From assembly GCF_051020985.1 (NCBI RefSeq), contig NW_027475143.1:372001-436000 (forward strand): a stretch of DNA of 64,000 nucleotides. The letters are read 5' to 3'. The translations under genes and the position numbers were made by a program. The notes below the pieces were generated by a model. It searched no databases and had not been told where the DNA came from. It was given only the letters and a program-made list of their open reading frames with translations. This stretch comes from Nomia melanderi. Lineage: Eukaryota > Arthropoda > Insecta > Hymenoptera > Halictidae. Below, piece after piece: positions 10,277 to 22,504 of this stretch; within the stretch, counting starts at the first letter, position 1, and each line of letters opens with the position of its first letter.

Positions 10277-12284
10277 GGTGCTATTACAGATAGCGCAATA
10301 AATCAAAGTGAATTATCTGCAGGCCGCCCTGGCGCATGAATCTGTGCAGCGAGAACGACCTCGGACCACCAGGGGCCGAGATAACCACCGTCTCATGGGG
10401 CCGGACACTCAGGGTCAGGGGAAAATCCAATATATATATGGTGATATCTCGGGAGCTATTACAGATCGCGCAATAAATCAAAGTGAATTATCTGCAGGAG
10501 GCCCTGGCGCATGAACCTGTGCAACGGGAACGACCTCGGAAGACCAGGGGCCGAGAAAACCACAGTCTCATGGGGCCGGACACTCAGGGTCAGGGAAAAA
10601 TCCAATATATATGTGGTGAAATCTCAGGTGCTATTAGAGATAGCGCAATAAACCAAAGGGCATTGTCTGTAGGATGCCCTGGCGCATGAATCCGTGCAGC
10701 GGGAACGACCTCGGACCACCAGGGGCGGAGAAAACTACCGTCTCATGGGGCCGGACACTCAGGGTCAGGGAAAAATCCAATATATCTCTGGTGATATCTC
10801 GGGTGCTATTAGAGAAAGCGCAATAAAACAAAGTGCATTGTCTGTAGGAGGCCCTGGCTCATGAATCTGTGCAGCGGGAACGACCTCGGACCACCAGGGG
10901 CCGAGAAAACCACCTTCTCATGGGGTCGGAGACTCAGGGTCAGGGAAAAATCCAATATAAATCTGGTGATATCTCGGGCGCTATTACAGATAGGGCAATA
11001 AATCAAAGTGCATTGTCTGCAGGAGGCCCTGGCGCATGGATCTGTGCAGCGGGATCGACCTCGGACCACGAGGGACCGAGAAAACCATCGACACATGGCG
11101 CCGGACTGTCAGGGTCAAGGAAAAATCCAATATATATCTGGTGATATCTCGGGTGCTATTAGAGATAGCGCAATAAATCAAACTGCATTGTCTGTAGGAG
11201 GCACTGGCGAATGAATCTGTGCAGCAGGAAAGACCTCGGACCGCCGGGCGCCGAGAAAACCACCGTCTCATGGGACCGAACTGTCAGGGTCAGGGAAAAA
11301 TCCAATATATATCTGGTGATATCTCGGGGGCTATTAGAGATAGGGCAATAAATCAAATTGCATTGTCTGTAGGGGGCACTGGCGAATGAATCTGTGCAGC
11401 AGGAACGACCTCGGTACACCAGGGGCCGAGAAAACCACCGTCTCATGGGGCCGAACTGTCAGGGTCAGGGAAAAATCCAATATATATCTGGTGATATCTC
11501 GGGAGCTATTAGAGATAGCGCAATAAATCAAAGTGCATTGTCTATAGGTGGCACTGGCGAATGAATCTGTGCAGCAGGAACGACCTCGGACCGCCGGGCG
11601 CCGAGAAACCCACCGTCTCATGGGACCGGACTGTCAGTGTCAGGGGAAAATCCAATATATATATGGTGATATCACGGGTGCTATTACAGAAAGCGCAATA
11701 AATCAAAGTGCATTGTCTGCAGGAGGCCCTGGCGCATGTATCTGTGCAGCGGGATCAACCTCGGATCACCAGGGGCCGAGAAATTCACCGTCTCATGGGG
11801 TCGGACTCTCAGGGTCAGGGAAACATCCAATATAAATCTGGTGATATCTCGGGTGCTATTACAGATAGCGCAATAAATCAAAGTGCATTGTCTGCAGGAG
11901 GCCCTAGGGCATGAATCTGTGCAGCGGGAACGACCTCGGACCACCAGGGGCCGAGAAAACCACGGTCTCATGGGGCCGGACACTCAGTGTCAGGGGAAAA
12001 TCCAATATATATATGGTGATATCACGGGTGCTATTACAGAAAGCGCAATAAATCAAAGTGCATTGTCTGTAGGAGGCCCTGGCGCATCTATCGGTGCAGC
12101 GGGATCAACCTCGGACCACCAGGGGCCGAGAAAACCACCCTCTCATGGGGTCGGACTGTCAGGATCAGGGAAAAATCCAATATATTTCTGGTGATATCTC
12201 GGGGGCTATTAGAGATAGCGCAATAAACCAAAGTGCATTGTCTGTAGGAGGCCCTGGCGCATGAATCTGTGCAGCGGGAACGAC
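10127..12284 (+). repeat. Cassette R, copy 2, tandem duplicate of R1 (offset 2,425)
   Basis: The offset of 2,425 equals thirteen 175-bp monomers plus one 150-bp monomer. Identity starts near 10,178 (GGCGCACGAATC, as at 7,753), inside a monomer whose left part instead looks like a Q monomer with AATTATATGCAGGGGG. It runs to about 12,130 with very few differences, for example CACTC at 10,58x against CACAC at 8,15x, and one G/C change near 11,817. After 12,130 the sequence switches to the variant also seen at the end of R4 (CACCCTCTCATGGGG). Confidence 0.85.
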
Positions 12285-13114
12285 CTCGAACCACCAGGGG
12301 CCGAGAAAACCACTGTCTCATGGGGTCGGACACTCAGTGTCAGGGAAAAATCCAATATATATCTGGTGATATCTCGGCTGCTATTACAGATAGCGCAATA
12401 AATCAAAGTGCATTGTCTGTAGGAGGCCCTGGCGCATGAATCTGTGCAGCGGGAACGACCTCGGACTAACAGGGGCAGAGAAAAGTACCGTCTCATGGGG
12501 CCGGACACTCAGGGTCATGGAAAAATCCAAAATATATCTGGCGATATCTCGGGTGCTATTAGAGATAGCGCAGTAAATCAAAGTGCATTGTCTGCAGGAA
12601 GCCCTGGCGCAAGAATCTGTGCAGCGGGAACGACCTCGGACCACCAGGGGCCGAGAAAACCACCGTCTCATGGAGTCGGACACTCAGGGTCAGTGACAAA
12701 TCCAATATAAATCTGGTGATATCTCGGGTGGTATTAGAAATAGCGCAATAAATCAAAGTGCATTGTCTGTAGGAGGCACTGGCGAATGAACCTGTGAAGC
12801 AGGAACGTCCTCGGACCACCAGGCGCCGAGAAAATTACAGATATTCGGATTCCGTCACCCAAGGTCATGTAAAAATCCATCATATATCTGGTGCTATCTC
12901 GGGTGCTATTAGAGATAGCGAAATAAATTAAAGTGCATTGTCTGCAGGAGGCCATGGCGCATGAATCTGTGCAGCTGGAACGACCTCGGACCACCAGGGG
13001 CCGAGAAAACCACAGTTTCATGTGGCCGGACTGTCAGGGTCAGGGAAAAATCCAATATATATCTGGTGATATCTCGGGTGGTATTAGAAATAGCGCAATA
13101 AATCAAAGTGCATT
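12285..13114 (+). repeat. Block of region III monomers inside the R cassettes
   Basis: This 0.83-kb stretch is matched at offset 31,783 (44,068-44,897) and again 1,927 further on. Shared markers include CTCGGACTAACAGGGG, GGCGATATC, GGTGGTATTAGAAATAGC, a type B block with core near 12,852, and GGTGCTATCTC. It shares GGCCATGGCGC with the 44-kb copy, whereas the 46-kb copy has GGCCCTGGCGC. The sequence returns to R at 13,115 within a monomer. Confidence 0.85.
12825..12895 (+). repeat. Type B block in the displaced region III segment
   Basis: The core is at 12,852, with the ATATTCGGATTCC version also found at 44,635, 46,562 and 47,612. It ends in CCATCATATATC. Confidence 0.88.
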
Positions 13115-14126
13115 GTTTATAGGTGGCACTGGCGAATGAATCTGTGCAGCAGGAACGACCTCGGACCGCCGGGCGCCGAGAAACCCACCGTCTCATGGGA
13201 CCGGACTGTCAGTGTCAGGGGAAAATCCAATATATATATGGTGATATCACGGGTGCTATTACAGAAAGCGCAATAAATCAAAGTGCATTGTCTGCAGGAG
13301 GCCCTGGCGCATGTATCTGTGCAGCGGGATCAACCTCGGATCACCAGGGGCCGAGAAATTCACCGTCTCATGGGGTCGGACTCTCAGGGTGAGGGAAACA
13401 TCCAATATAAATCTGGTGATATCTCGGGTGCTATTACAGATAGCGCAATAAATCAAAGTGCATTGTCTGCAGGAGGCCCTAGGGCATGAATCTGTGCAGC
13501 GGGAACGACCTCGGACCACCAGGGGCCGAGAAAACCACGGTCTCATGGGGCCGGACACTCAGTGTCAGGGGAAAATCCAATATATATATGGTGATATCAC
13601 GGGTGCTATTACAGAAAGCGCAATAAATCAAAGTGCATTGTCTGTAGGAGGCCCTGGCGCATCTATCGGTGCAGCGGGATCAACCTCGGACCACCAGGGG
13701 CCGAGAAAATCACCGTCTCATGGGGCCGGACTGTCAGGAACAGGGAAAAATCCAATATATATCTGGTGATATCTCGGGGGCTATTAGAGATAGCGCAATA
13801 AATCAAATTGCATTGTCTGTAGGGGGCACTGGCGAATGAATCTGTGCAGCAGGAACGACCTCGGTACACCAGGGGCCGAGAAAACCACCGTCTCATGGGG
13901 TCGGACTCTCGGGGTCAGGGACAAATCCAATATATATCTGGTGATATCTCGGGAGCTATTACAGATAGCGCAATAAATCAAAGTATATTGTCTGTACGAT
14001 TCCCTGGCGCATGGATCTGTGCAGCGGGAACGACCTCGGACCACCAGGGGCCGAGAAAACCACCGTCTCATGGGGCCGGACACTCAGTGTCAGGGGAAAA
14101 TCCAATATATATATGGTGATATCACG
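13115..14126 (+). repeat. Cassette R, copy 3 (distal part only)
   Basis: It matches 9,115-10,126 at offset 4,000 and 23,593-24,604 at offset 10,478. It begins in mid-monomer at CATTGTTTATAGG. The six monomers keep their order, and at its right end Q monomers resume. Confidence 0.85.
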
Positions 14127-14956
14127 GGTGCTATTACAGAAAGCGCAATAAATCAAAGTGAATTATATGCAGGGGGCCCTGGCGCATGATTCTGTGCAGC
14201 GGGATCGACCTCGGACCACCAGGGGCCGAGAAAACCACCGTCTCATGGGGCCGGACGCTCAGGGTCAGGGGAAAATCCAATATATATATAGTGATATCTC
14301 GGGTGCTATTACAGATAGCGCAATAAATCAAAGTGCATTGTCTGCAGGAAGCCCTGGCGCATGAATCTGTGCAGCGGGAACGACCTCGGACCACCAGGGG
14401 CCGAGGAAACCACCGTCTCATGGATTCGGACACTCAGGGTCAGGGAAAAATCCAATATAAATCTGGTGATATCTCGGGTGCTATTACAGATAGCGCAATA
14501 AATTTAAGTGCATTGTCTGTAGGAGGCCCTGGCGCATGAATCTGTGCTGCGGGATCGACCTCGGACCACCAGGGGCCGAAAAAACTACCGTCTCATGGGG
14601 CCGGACGCTCAGGGTCAGGGGAAAATCCAATATATATCTAGTGATATCTCGGGTGCTATTACAGATAGCGCAATAAATCAAAGTGCATTGTCTGTAGGAG
14701 GCCCTGGCGCATGAATCTGTGCAGCGGGAACGACCTCGGACCACCAGGGGCCGAGAAAACCACCGTCTCATGGGGCCGGACACTCAGGGTCAGGGGAAAA
14801 ATCCAATATATATGTGGTGATATCTCGGGTGCTATTACAGATAGCGCAATAAATCAAAGGGCATTGTCTGTAGGAGGCCCTGGCGCATGAATCTGTGCAG
14901 CGGGAACGACCTCGGACCACCAGGGGTCGAGAAAACCACCGTCTCATGGGGCCGGA
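14127..14956 (+). repeat. Cassette Q, partial copy 2a
   Basis: It matches 6,826 to about 7,655 at offset 7,301. At about 14,957 the sequence jumps back to an earlier point in Q (6,255 equivalent), so 14,127 and 15,528 begin two tandem copies spaced 1,401 bp (eight monomers plus one base). Confidence 0.8.
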
Positions 14957-16553
14957 CACTCAGGTTCAGGGAAAAATCCAATATATATCTGGTGATATCT
15001 CGGGTGTTATTAGAGATAGCGCAATAAACCAAAGTGAATTATCTGCAGGTGGCCCTGGCGCATGATTCTGTGCAGCAGGAACGACCTCGGACCACCAGGG
15101 GCCGAGAGAACCACCGTCTCATGTTGCCGGACACTCAGGGTCAGGGAAAAATCCAATATATATCTGGTGATATCTTGGGTGCTATTAGAGATAGCGCAAT
15201 AAACCAAAGTGAATTATCTGCAAGAGGCCCTGGCGCATGAATCTGTGCAGCGGGAACAACCACGGACCACCAGGGGCCGAGACAACCACCGTCTCATGGG
15301 GCCGGACACTCAGGGTCAGGGGAAAATCCAATATATATCTGGTGATATCTCGGGTGCTATTTGAGATAGCGTCATTAACCAAAGTGAATTATCTGCAGGA
15401 GTCCCTGGCGCAGGAATCTGTGCAGCGGGAACGACCTCGGACCACCAGGGGCAGAGAAAACTACCGTCTCATGTGGCCAGACACCCAGGGTAAGGGAAAA
15501 ATCCAACATATATCTGGTGATATCTCGGGTGCTATTAGAGACAGCGCAATAAATCAAAGTGAATTATATGCAGGGGGCCCTGGCGCATGATTCTGTGCAG
15601 CGGGATCGACCTCGGACCACCAGGGGCCGAGAAAACCACCGTCTCATGGGGCCGGACGCTCAGGGTCAGGGGAAAATCCAATATATATATGGTGATATCT
15701 CGGGTGCTATTACAGATAGCGCAATAAATCAAAGTGCATTGTCTGCAGGAAGCCCTGGCGCATGAATCTGTGCAGCGGGAACGACCTCGGACCACCAGGG
15801 GCCGAGGAAACCACCGTCTCATGGATTCGGACACTCAGGGTCAGGGAAAAATCCAATATAAATCTGGTGATATCTCGGGTGCTATTATAGATAGCGCAAT
15901 AAATCAAAGTGCATTGTCTGTAGGAGGCCCTCGCGCATGAATCTGTGCTGCGGGATCGACCTCGGACCACCAGGGGCCGAAAAAACTACCGTCTCATGGG
16001 GCCGGACGCTCAGGGTCAGGGGAAAATCCAATATATATCTAGTGATATCTCGGGTGCTATTACAGATAGCGCAATAAATCAAAGTGCATTGTCTGTAGGA
16101 GGCCCTGGCGCATGAATCTGTGCAGCGGGAACGACCTCGGACCACCAGGGGCCGAGAAAACCACCGTCTCATGGGGCCGGACACTCAGGGTCAGGGGAAA
16201 AATCCAATATATATGTGGTGATATCTCGGGTGCTATTACAGATAGCGCAATAAATCAAAGGGCATTGTCTGTAGGAGGCCCTGGCGCATGAATCTGTGCA
16301 GCGGGAACGACCTCGGACCACCAGGGGTCGAGAAAACCTCCGTCTCATGGGGCCGGACACTCAAGGTCAGGGGAAAATCCAATATATATATGGTGATATC
16401 TCGGGTTGTATTACAGATAGCGCAATAAATCACAGTGCATTGTCTGTAGGAGGCCCTGGCGCACGAATCTGTGCAGCGGGAACGACCTCGGACCACCAGG
16501 GGCCGGACACTCAGGGTCAGGGAAAAATCCAATATATATCTGGTGATATCTCG
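14957..16553 (+). repeat. Cassette Q, copy 2b
   Basis: It matches 6,255-7,851 at offset 8,702, including the 150-bp monomer at the end (16,404-16,553). It joins R4 without a gap, as Q1 joins R1. Confidence 0.85.
16404..16553 (+). repeat. 150-bp monomer, copy 3 (end of Q2b)
   Basis: It has the same deletion, with GGGGCCG at 16,499-16,505, and the same flanking variants as copy 1. Confidence 0.95.
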
Positions 16554-18303
16554 GGTGCTATTACAGATAGCGCAATAAATCAAAGTGAATTATCTGCAGG
16601 CCGCCCTGGCGCATGAATCTGTGCAGCGAGAACGACCTCGGACCACCAGGGGCCGAGATAACCACCGTCTCATGGGGCCGGACACTCAGGGTCAGGGGAA
16701 AATCCAATATATATATGGTGATATCTCGGGAGCTATTACAGATCGCGCAATAAATCAAAGTGAATTATCTGCAGGAGGCCCTGGCGCATGAACCTGTGCA
16801 ACGGGAACGACCTCGGAAGACCAGGGGCCGAGAAAACCACAGTCTCATGGGGCCGGACACTCAGGGTCAGGGAAAAATCCAATATATATGTGGTGAAATC
16901 TCAGGTGCTATTAGAGATAGCGCAATAAACCAAAGGGCATTGTCTGTAGGATGCCCTGGCGCATGAATCCGTGCAGCGGGAACGACCTCGGACCACCAGG
17001 GGCGGAGAAAACTACCGTCTCATGGGGCCGGACACTCAGGGTCAGGGAAAAATCCAATATATCTCTGGTGATATCTCGGGTGCTATTAGAGAAAGCGCAA
17101 TAAAACAAAGTGCATTGTCTGTAGGAGGCCCTGGCTCATGAATCTGTGCAGCGGGAACGACCTCGGTCCACCAGGGGCCGAGAAAACCACCTTCTCATGG
17201 GGTCGGAGACTCAGGGTCAGGGAAAAATCCAATATAAATCTGGTGATATCTCGGGCGCTATTACAGATAGGGCAATAAATCAAAGTGCATTGTCTGCAGG
17301 AGGCCCTGGCGCATGGATCTGTGCAGCGGGATCGACCTCGGACCACGAGGGACCGAGAAAACCATCGACACATGGCGCCGGACTGTCAGGGTCAAGGAAA
17401 AATCCAATATATATCTGGTGATATCTCGGGGGCTATTAGAGATAGGGCAATAAATCAAATTGCATTGTCTGTAGGGGGCACTGGCGAATGAATCTGTGCA
17501 GCAGGAACGACCTCGGTACACCAGGGGCCGAGAAAACCATCGTCTCATGGGGCCGAACTGTCAGGGTCAGGGAAAAATCCAATATATATCTGGTGATATC
17601 TCGGGAGCTATTAGAGATAGCGCAATAAATCAAAGTGCATTGTCTATAGGTGGCACTGGCGAATGAATCTGTGCAGCAGGAACGACCTCGGACCGCCGGG
17701 CGCCGAGAAACCGACCGTCTCATGGGACCGGACTGTCAGTGTCAGGGGAAAATCCAATATATATATGGTGATATCACGGGTGCTATTACAGAAAGCGCAA
17801 TAAATCAAAGTGCATTGTCTGCAGGAGGCCCTGGCGCATGTATCTGTGCAGCGGGATCAACCTCGGATCACCAGGGGCCGAGAAATTCACCGTCTCATGG
17901 GGTCGGACTCTCAGGGTCAGGGAAACATCCAATATAAATCTGGTGATATCTCGGGTGCTATTACAGATAGCGCAATAAATCAAAGTGCATTGTCTGCAGG
18001 AGGCCCTAGGGCATGAATCTGTGCAGCGGGAACGACCTCGGACCACCAGGGGCCGAGAAAACCACGGTCTCATGGGGCCGGACACTCAGTGTCAGGGGAA
18101 AATCCAATATATATATGGTGATATCACGGGTGCTATTACAGAAAGCGCAATAAATCAAAGTGCATTGTCTGTAGGAGGCCCTGGCGCATCTATCGGTGCA
18201 GCGGGATCAACCTCGGACCACCAGGGGCCGAGAAAACCACCCTCTCATGGGGTCGGACTGTCAGGATCAGGGAAAAATCCAATATATTTCTGGTGATATC
18301 TCG
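16554..18303 (+). repeat. Cassette R, copy 4 (10 monomers)
   Basis: It matches R1 at offset 8,702 to about 17,400. It then continues at offset 6,102 to R2 (6,277 before that point), so relative to R2 one monomer is missing; a hybrid monomer lies near 17,400-17,550. The end carries the CACCCTCTCATGGGG variant shared with R2 and with the monomer just before P1. Confidence 0.85.
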
Positions 18304-21300
18304 GGGGCTATTAGAGATAGCGCAATAAACCAAAGTGCATTGTCTGTAGGAGGCCCTGGCGCATGAATCTGTGCAGCGGGAACGACCTCGGACCACCAGG
18401 GGCCGAGAAAACCACCGTCTCATGGTGTCGGAGACTCAGGGTCAGTGAAAAATCCAATATAAATCTGGTGATATCTCGGGTGCTATTACATATAGCGCTA
18501 TAAATCAAAGTCCATTGTCTGCAGGAGGCCCTGGCGCATGGATCGGTGCAGCGGGATCGACCTCGGACCAGGATGGACCGAGAATACCATCGGCACATGG
18601 TGCCGGACTGTCAGAGTCAAGGAAAAATACAATATATATCTGGTGATATCTCGGGTGCTATTAGAGATAGCGCAATAAACCAAAGTGAATTATCTGCAGG
18701 TGGCCCTGGCGCATGATTCTGTGCAGCGGGAACGACCTCGGACCACCAGGGGCCGCGAAAACCACCGTCTCATGGGGCCGGACACTCAGGGTCAGGGAAA
18801 AATCAAATATATATCTGGTGATATCTCGGGTGCTATTAGATATAGTGCAATAAATCAATGTGCATTGTCTGCAGGAGGCCCTGGCGCATGAATCTGTGCA
18901 GCGGTATCTACCTTGGACCACCAGGGTCCGAGAAAATCACCGACACATGGGGCCGGGCACACAGGTTCAGGGAAAAATCCAACATATATCTGGTGATATC
19001 TCGGGTTCTATTACAGATAGCGCGATAAATCAAAGTGCATTGTCTGCAGGAGGCCCTGGCACATGCATCTGTGCAGCGGGAATGACCTCGGACCACCGGG
19101 GTCCGAGAAAACCACCGCCTCATGGGGCCGGACACTCAGTGTCAGAGAAAAATCAAATATATATCTGGTGATATCTCGGGTAGTATTAGAGATATCGCAA
19201 TAAACCAAAGTGAATTATCTGCAGGAGGCCCTGGCGCATGCATCTGGGCAGCGGGAACGACATCGGACCACCAGAGGCCGGGAAAACCACCATCTCATGG
19301 GGCCGGACACTCAGGGTCAGGGGAAAATCCAATATATATCTGGTGATATCTCGGGTGCTATTAGAGATAGCGCAATAAACCAAAGTGAATTATCTGCAGG
19401 AGCCCCTGGCACATGCATCTGTGCAGCGGGAATGACCTCGGAACACCAGGGGCCGGGAAAACCACCATCTCATGGGGCCGGACAGTCAGGGTCAGGGAAA
19501 AATCCAATATATTTCTGGTGATATCTCGGGTGCTATTACAGATAGCCCAATACATCAAAGTGGATTGTCTGGAGGAGGCCCTTGCGCATGAATCTGTGCA
19601 GCAGGAACGACATCGGACCACCAGGGGCCGAGAAAATTACAGATTTTCGGTATCCGTCACCCAATATCATGTAAAAATCCAGCATAACTCTAGTGATATC
19701 TCGGGTTCTATTACAGATAGCGCCATAAATCAATGTGCATTGTCTGCAGGAGGCCCTGGCACATGCATCTGTGCAGCGGGAATGACCTCGGACCACCAGG
19801 GTCCGAGAAAACCACCGTCTGATGGGGCCGGACACTCAGGGTCAGGGAAAAATCAAATATATATCTGGTGATATCTCAGATAGTATTAGAGATATCGCAA
19901 TAAACCAAAGTGAATTATCTGCAGGAGGCCCTGTCGCATGCATCTGGGCAGCGGGAACGACCTCGGACCACCAGAGGCCGGGAAAACCACCATCTCATGG
20001 GGCCGGACACTCAGGGTCAGGAGAAAATCCAATATATATCTGGTGATATCTCGGGTGCTATTACAGATAGCGCAATATACCAAAGTGTATTACCTGCAGG
20101 AGGCCCTGGCGCATGCATCTGTGCAGCGGGAACAACCTCGGATCACCAGGGTCCGAGAAAACCAGCGTCTCATGGGGCCGGACAGTCAGAGTCGGGGAAA
20201 AATCCAATATATATCTGGTGATATCTCGCGTGCTATTAGAGATAGCGCAATAAATCAAAGTGCATTGTCCGTAGGAGGCCCTTGCGCATGAATCTGTGCA
20301 GCAGGAACGACATCGCACCACCAGGGGATGAGGAAATTACAGATTTTCGGTATCCGTCACCCAAAGTCATGTAAAAATCCAGCATATGTCTGGTGATATC
20401 TAGGGTGCTATTAGAGATAGCGCAATAAATCAAAGTGCAATTGTCCGTAGGAGGCCCTTGCGCATGAATCTGTTCAGCAGGAACGACACCGGACCACCAG
20501 GGGCCGAGAAAATTACAGATTTTCGGTATCCGTCACCCAAAGTCATGTAAAAATCCAGCATATATCTGGTGATATCTCGGGTGCTATTAGATATAGCGCA
20601 ATAGATCAATGTGCATTGTCTGCAGGAGGCCCTGGCGCATGAATCTGTGCAGCGGTATCTACCTCGGACCACCAGGGTCCGAGAAAATCACCGACAGATG
20701 GGGCCGGGCACTCAGGTTCAGGGAAAAATCCAACATATATCTGGTGATATCTCGGGTTCTATTACAGATAGCGCGATAAATCAAAGTGCATTGTCTGCCG
20801 GAGGCCCTGGCACATGCATCTGTGCAGCGGGAATGACCTCGGACCACCGGGGTCCGAGAAAACCACCGTCTCATGGGGCCGGACACTCAGGGTCAGGGAA
20901 AAATCAAATATATATCTGGTGATATCTCGGGTAGTATTAGAGATATCGCAATAAACCAAAGTGAATTATCTGCAGGAGGCCCTGGCGCATGCATCTGGGC
21001 AGCGGGAACGACCTCGGACCACCAGAGGCCGGGAAAACCACCATCTCATGGGGCCGGACACTCAGGGTCAGGGGAAAATCCAATATATATCTGGTGATAT
21101 CTCGGGTGCTATTAGAGATAGCGCAATAAACCAAAGTGAATTATCTGCAGGAGGCCCTGGCGCATGAATCTGTGCAGCGGGAACGACCACGGACCACCAG
21201 GGGCCGAGACAACCACCGTCTCATGGGGCCGGACACTCAGGGTCAGGGGAAAATCCAATATATATCTGGTGATATCTCGGGTGCTATTTGAGATAGCGCC

Positions 21301-22055
21301 ATTAACCAAAGTGAATTATCTGCAGGAGTCCCTGGCGCAGGAATCTGTGCAGCGGGAACGACCTCGGACCACCAGGGGCCGAGAAAAGCACCGTCTCATG
21401 GGGCCGGACACTCAGGTTCAGGGAAAAATCCAATATATATCTGGTGATATCTCGGGTGCTATTAGAGATAGCGCAATAAACCAAAGTGAATTATCTGCAG
21501 GTGGCCCTGGCGCATGATTCTGTGCAGCAGGAACGACCTCGGACCACCAGGGGCCGAGAAAACCACCGTCTCATGTTGCCGGACACTCAGGGTCAGGGAA
21601 AAATCCAATATATATCTGGTGATATCTCGGGTGCTATTAGAGATAGCGCAATAAACCGACGTGGATTATCTGCAGGAGGCCCTGGCGCATGCATCTGTGC
21701 AGCGGGAACGACCACGGACCACCAGGGGCCGAGACAACCACCGTCTCATGGTGCCGGACGCTCAGGGTCGGGGAAAAATCAAATATATATCTGGTGATAT
21801 CTTGGGTGCTATTAGAGATAGCGCAATAAACCAAAGTGAATTATCTGCAAGAGGCCCTGGCGCATGAATCTGTGCAGCGGGAACGACCACGGACCACCAG
21901 GGGCCGAGACAACCACCGTCTCATGGGGCCGGACACTCAGGGTCAGGGGAAAATCCAATATATATCTGGTGATATCACGGGTGCTATTACAGATAGCGCT
22001 ATAAATCAAAGTCCATTGTCTGCAGGAGGCCCTGGCGCATGGATCGGTGCAGCGG
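18304..22055 (+). repeat. Cassette P, copy 2
   Basis: It matches P1 throughout, minus one type B monomer (P1 about 2,481-2,655), so it carries three type B cores (19,654, 20,354, 20,530) instead of four. It keeps the internal ten-monomer duplication (offset 1,751) and the single extra base near 20,440. P3 matches its beginning at offset 10,478. The P1 match stops at 22,055, but P3 and P4 continue to match beyond this point through the AGGATGGACCGAG monomer. Confidence 0.85.
19620..20575 (+). repeat. Type B monomers of P2 (three)
   Basis: The cores are at 19,654, 20,354 and 20,530. They correspond to the last three of P1; the first was lost with a deleted monomer. Confidence 0.88.
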
Positions 22056-22504
22056 GATCGACCTCGGACCAGGATGGACCGAGAATACCATCGGCACATG
22101 GCGCCGGACTGTCAGAGTCAAGGAAAAATCCAATATATATCTGGTGATATCTCGGGTGCTATTAGAGATAGCGAAATAAATCAAAGTGCATTGTTTGCAG
22201 GAGACCCTGGCGCATGAATCTGTGCAGCGGGAACGACCTCGGACCACCAGGGGCCGAGAAAACCACCGTCTCATGGGGCCGGACACTCAGGGTCAGGGGA
22301 AAATCCAATATATATCTGGTGATATCTCGGGTGCTATTACAGATAGCGCCATAAATCAAAGTGCATTGTCTGTACGAGGCCCTGGCGCATGAATCTGTGC
22401 AGCGGGACCGACCTCGGACAACCAGGGGCCGAGAAAACCACCGTCTCATGGGGCCGGACACTCAGGGTCAGGGTAAAATCCAATATATATCTGGTGATAT
22501 CTCG
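22056..22504 (+). repeat. Junction monomers between P2 and R5
   Basis: There are two and a half monomers. The first part (AGGATGGACC and CATCGGCACATGG variants) is shared with P3 and P4 tails at offsets +8,552 and +11,353. The rest, including GGGTAAAATCC near 22,473, has no close partner that I noticed. Q is skipped here: P2 passes almost directly into R5. Confidence 0.65.

Noticed and set aside
12285..13114. Transposon insertion at the break in the R cassettes
   Set aside because: The inserted sequence is satellite in correct phase and orientation, with no terminal repeats or target duplication.
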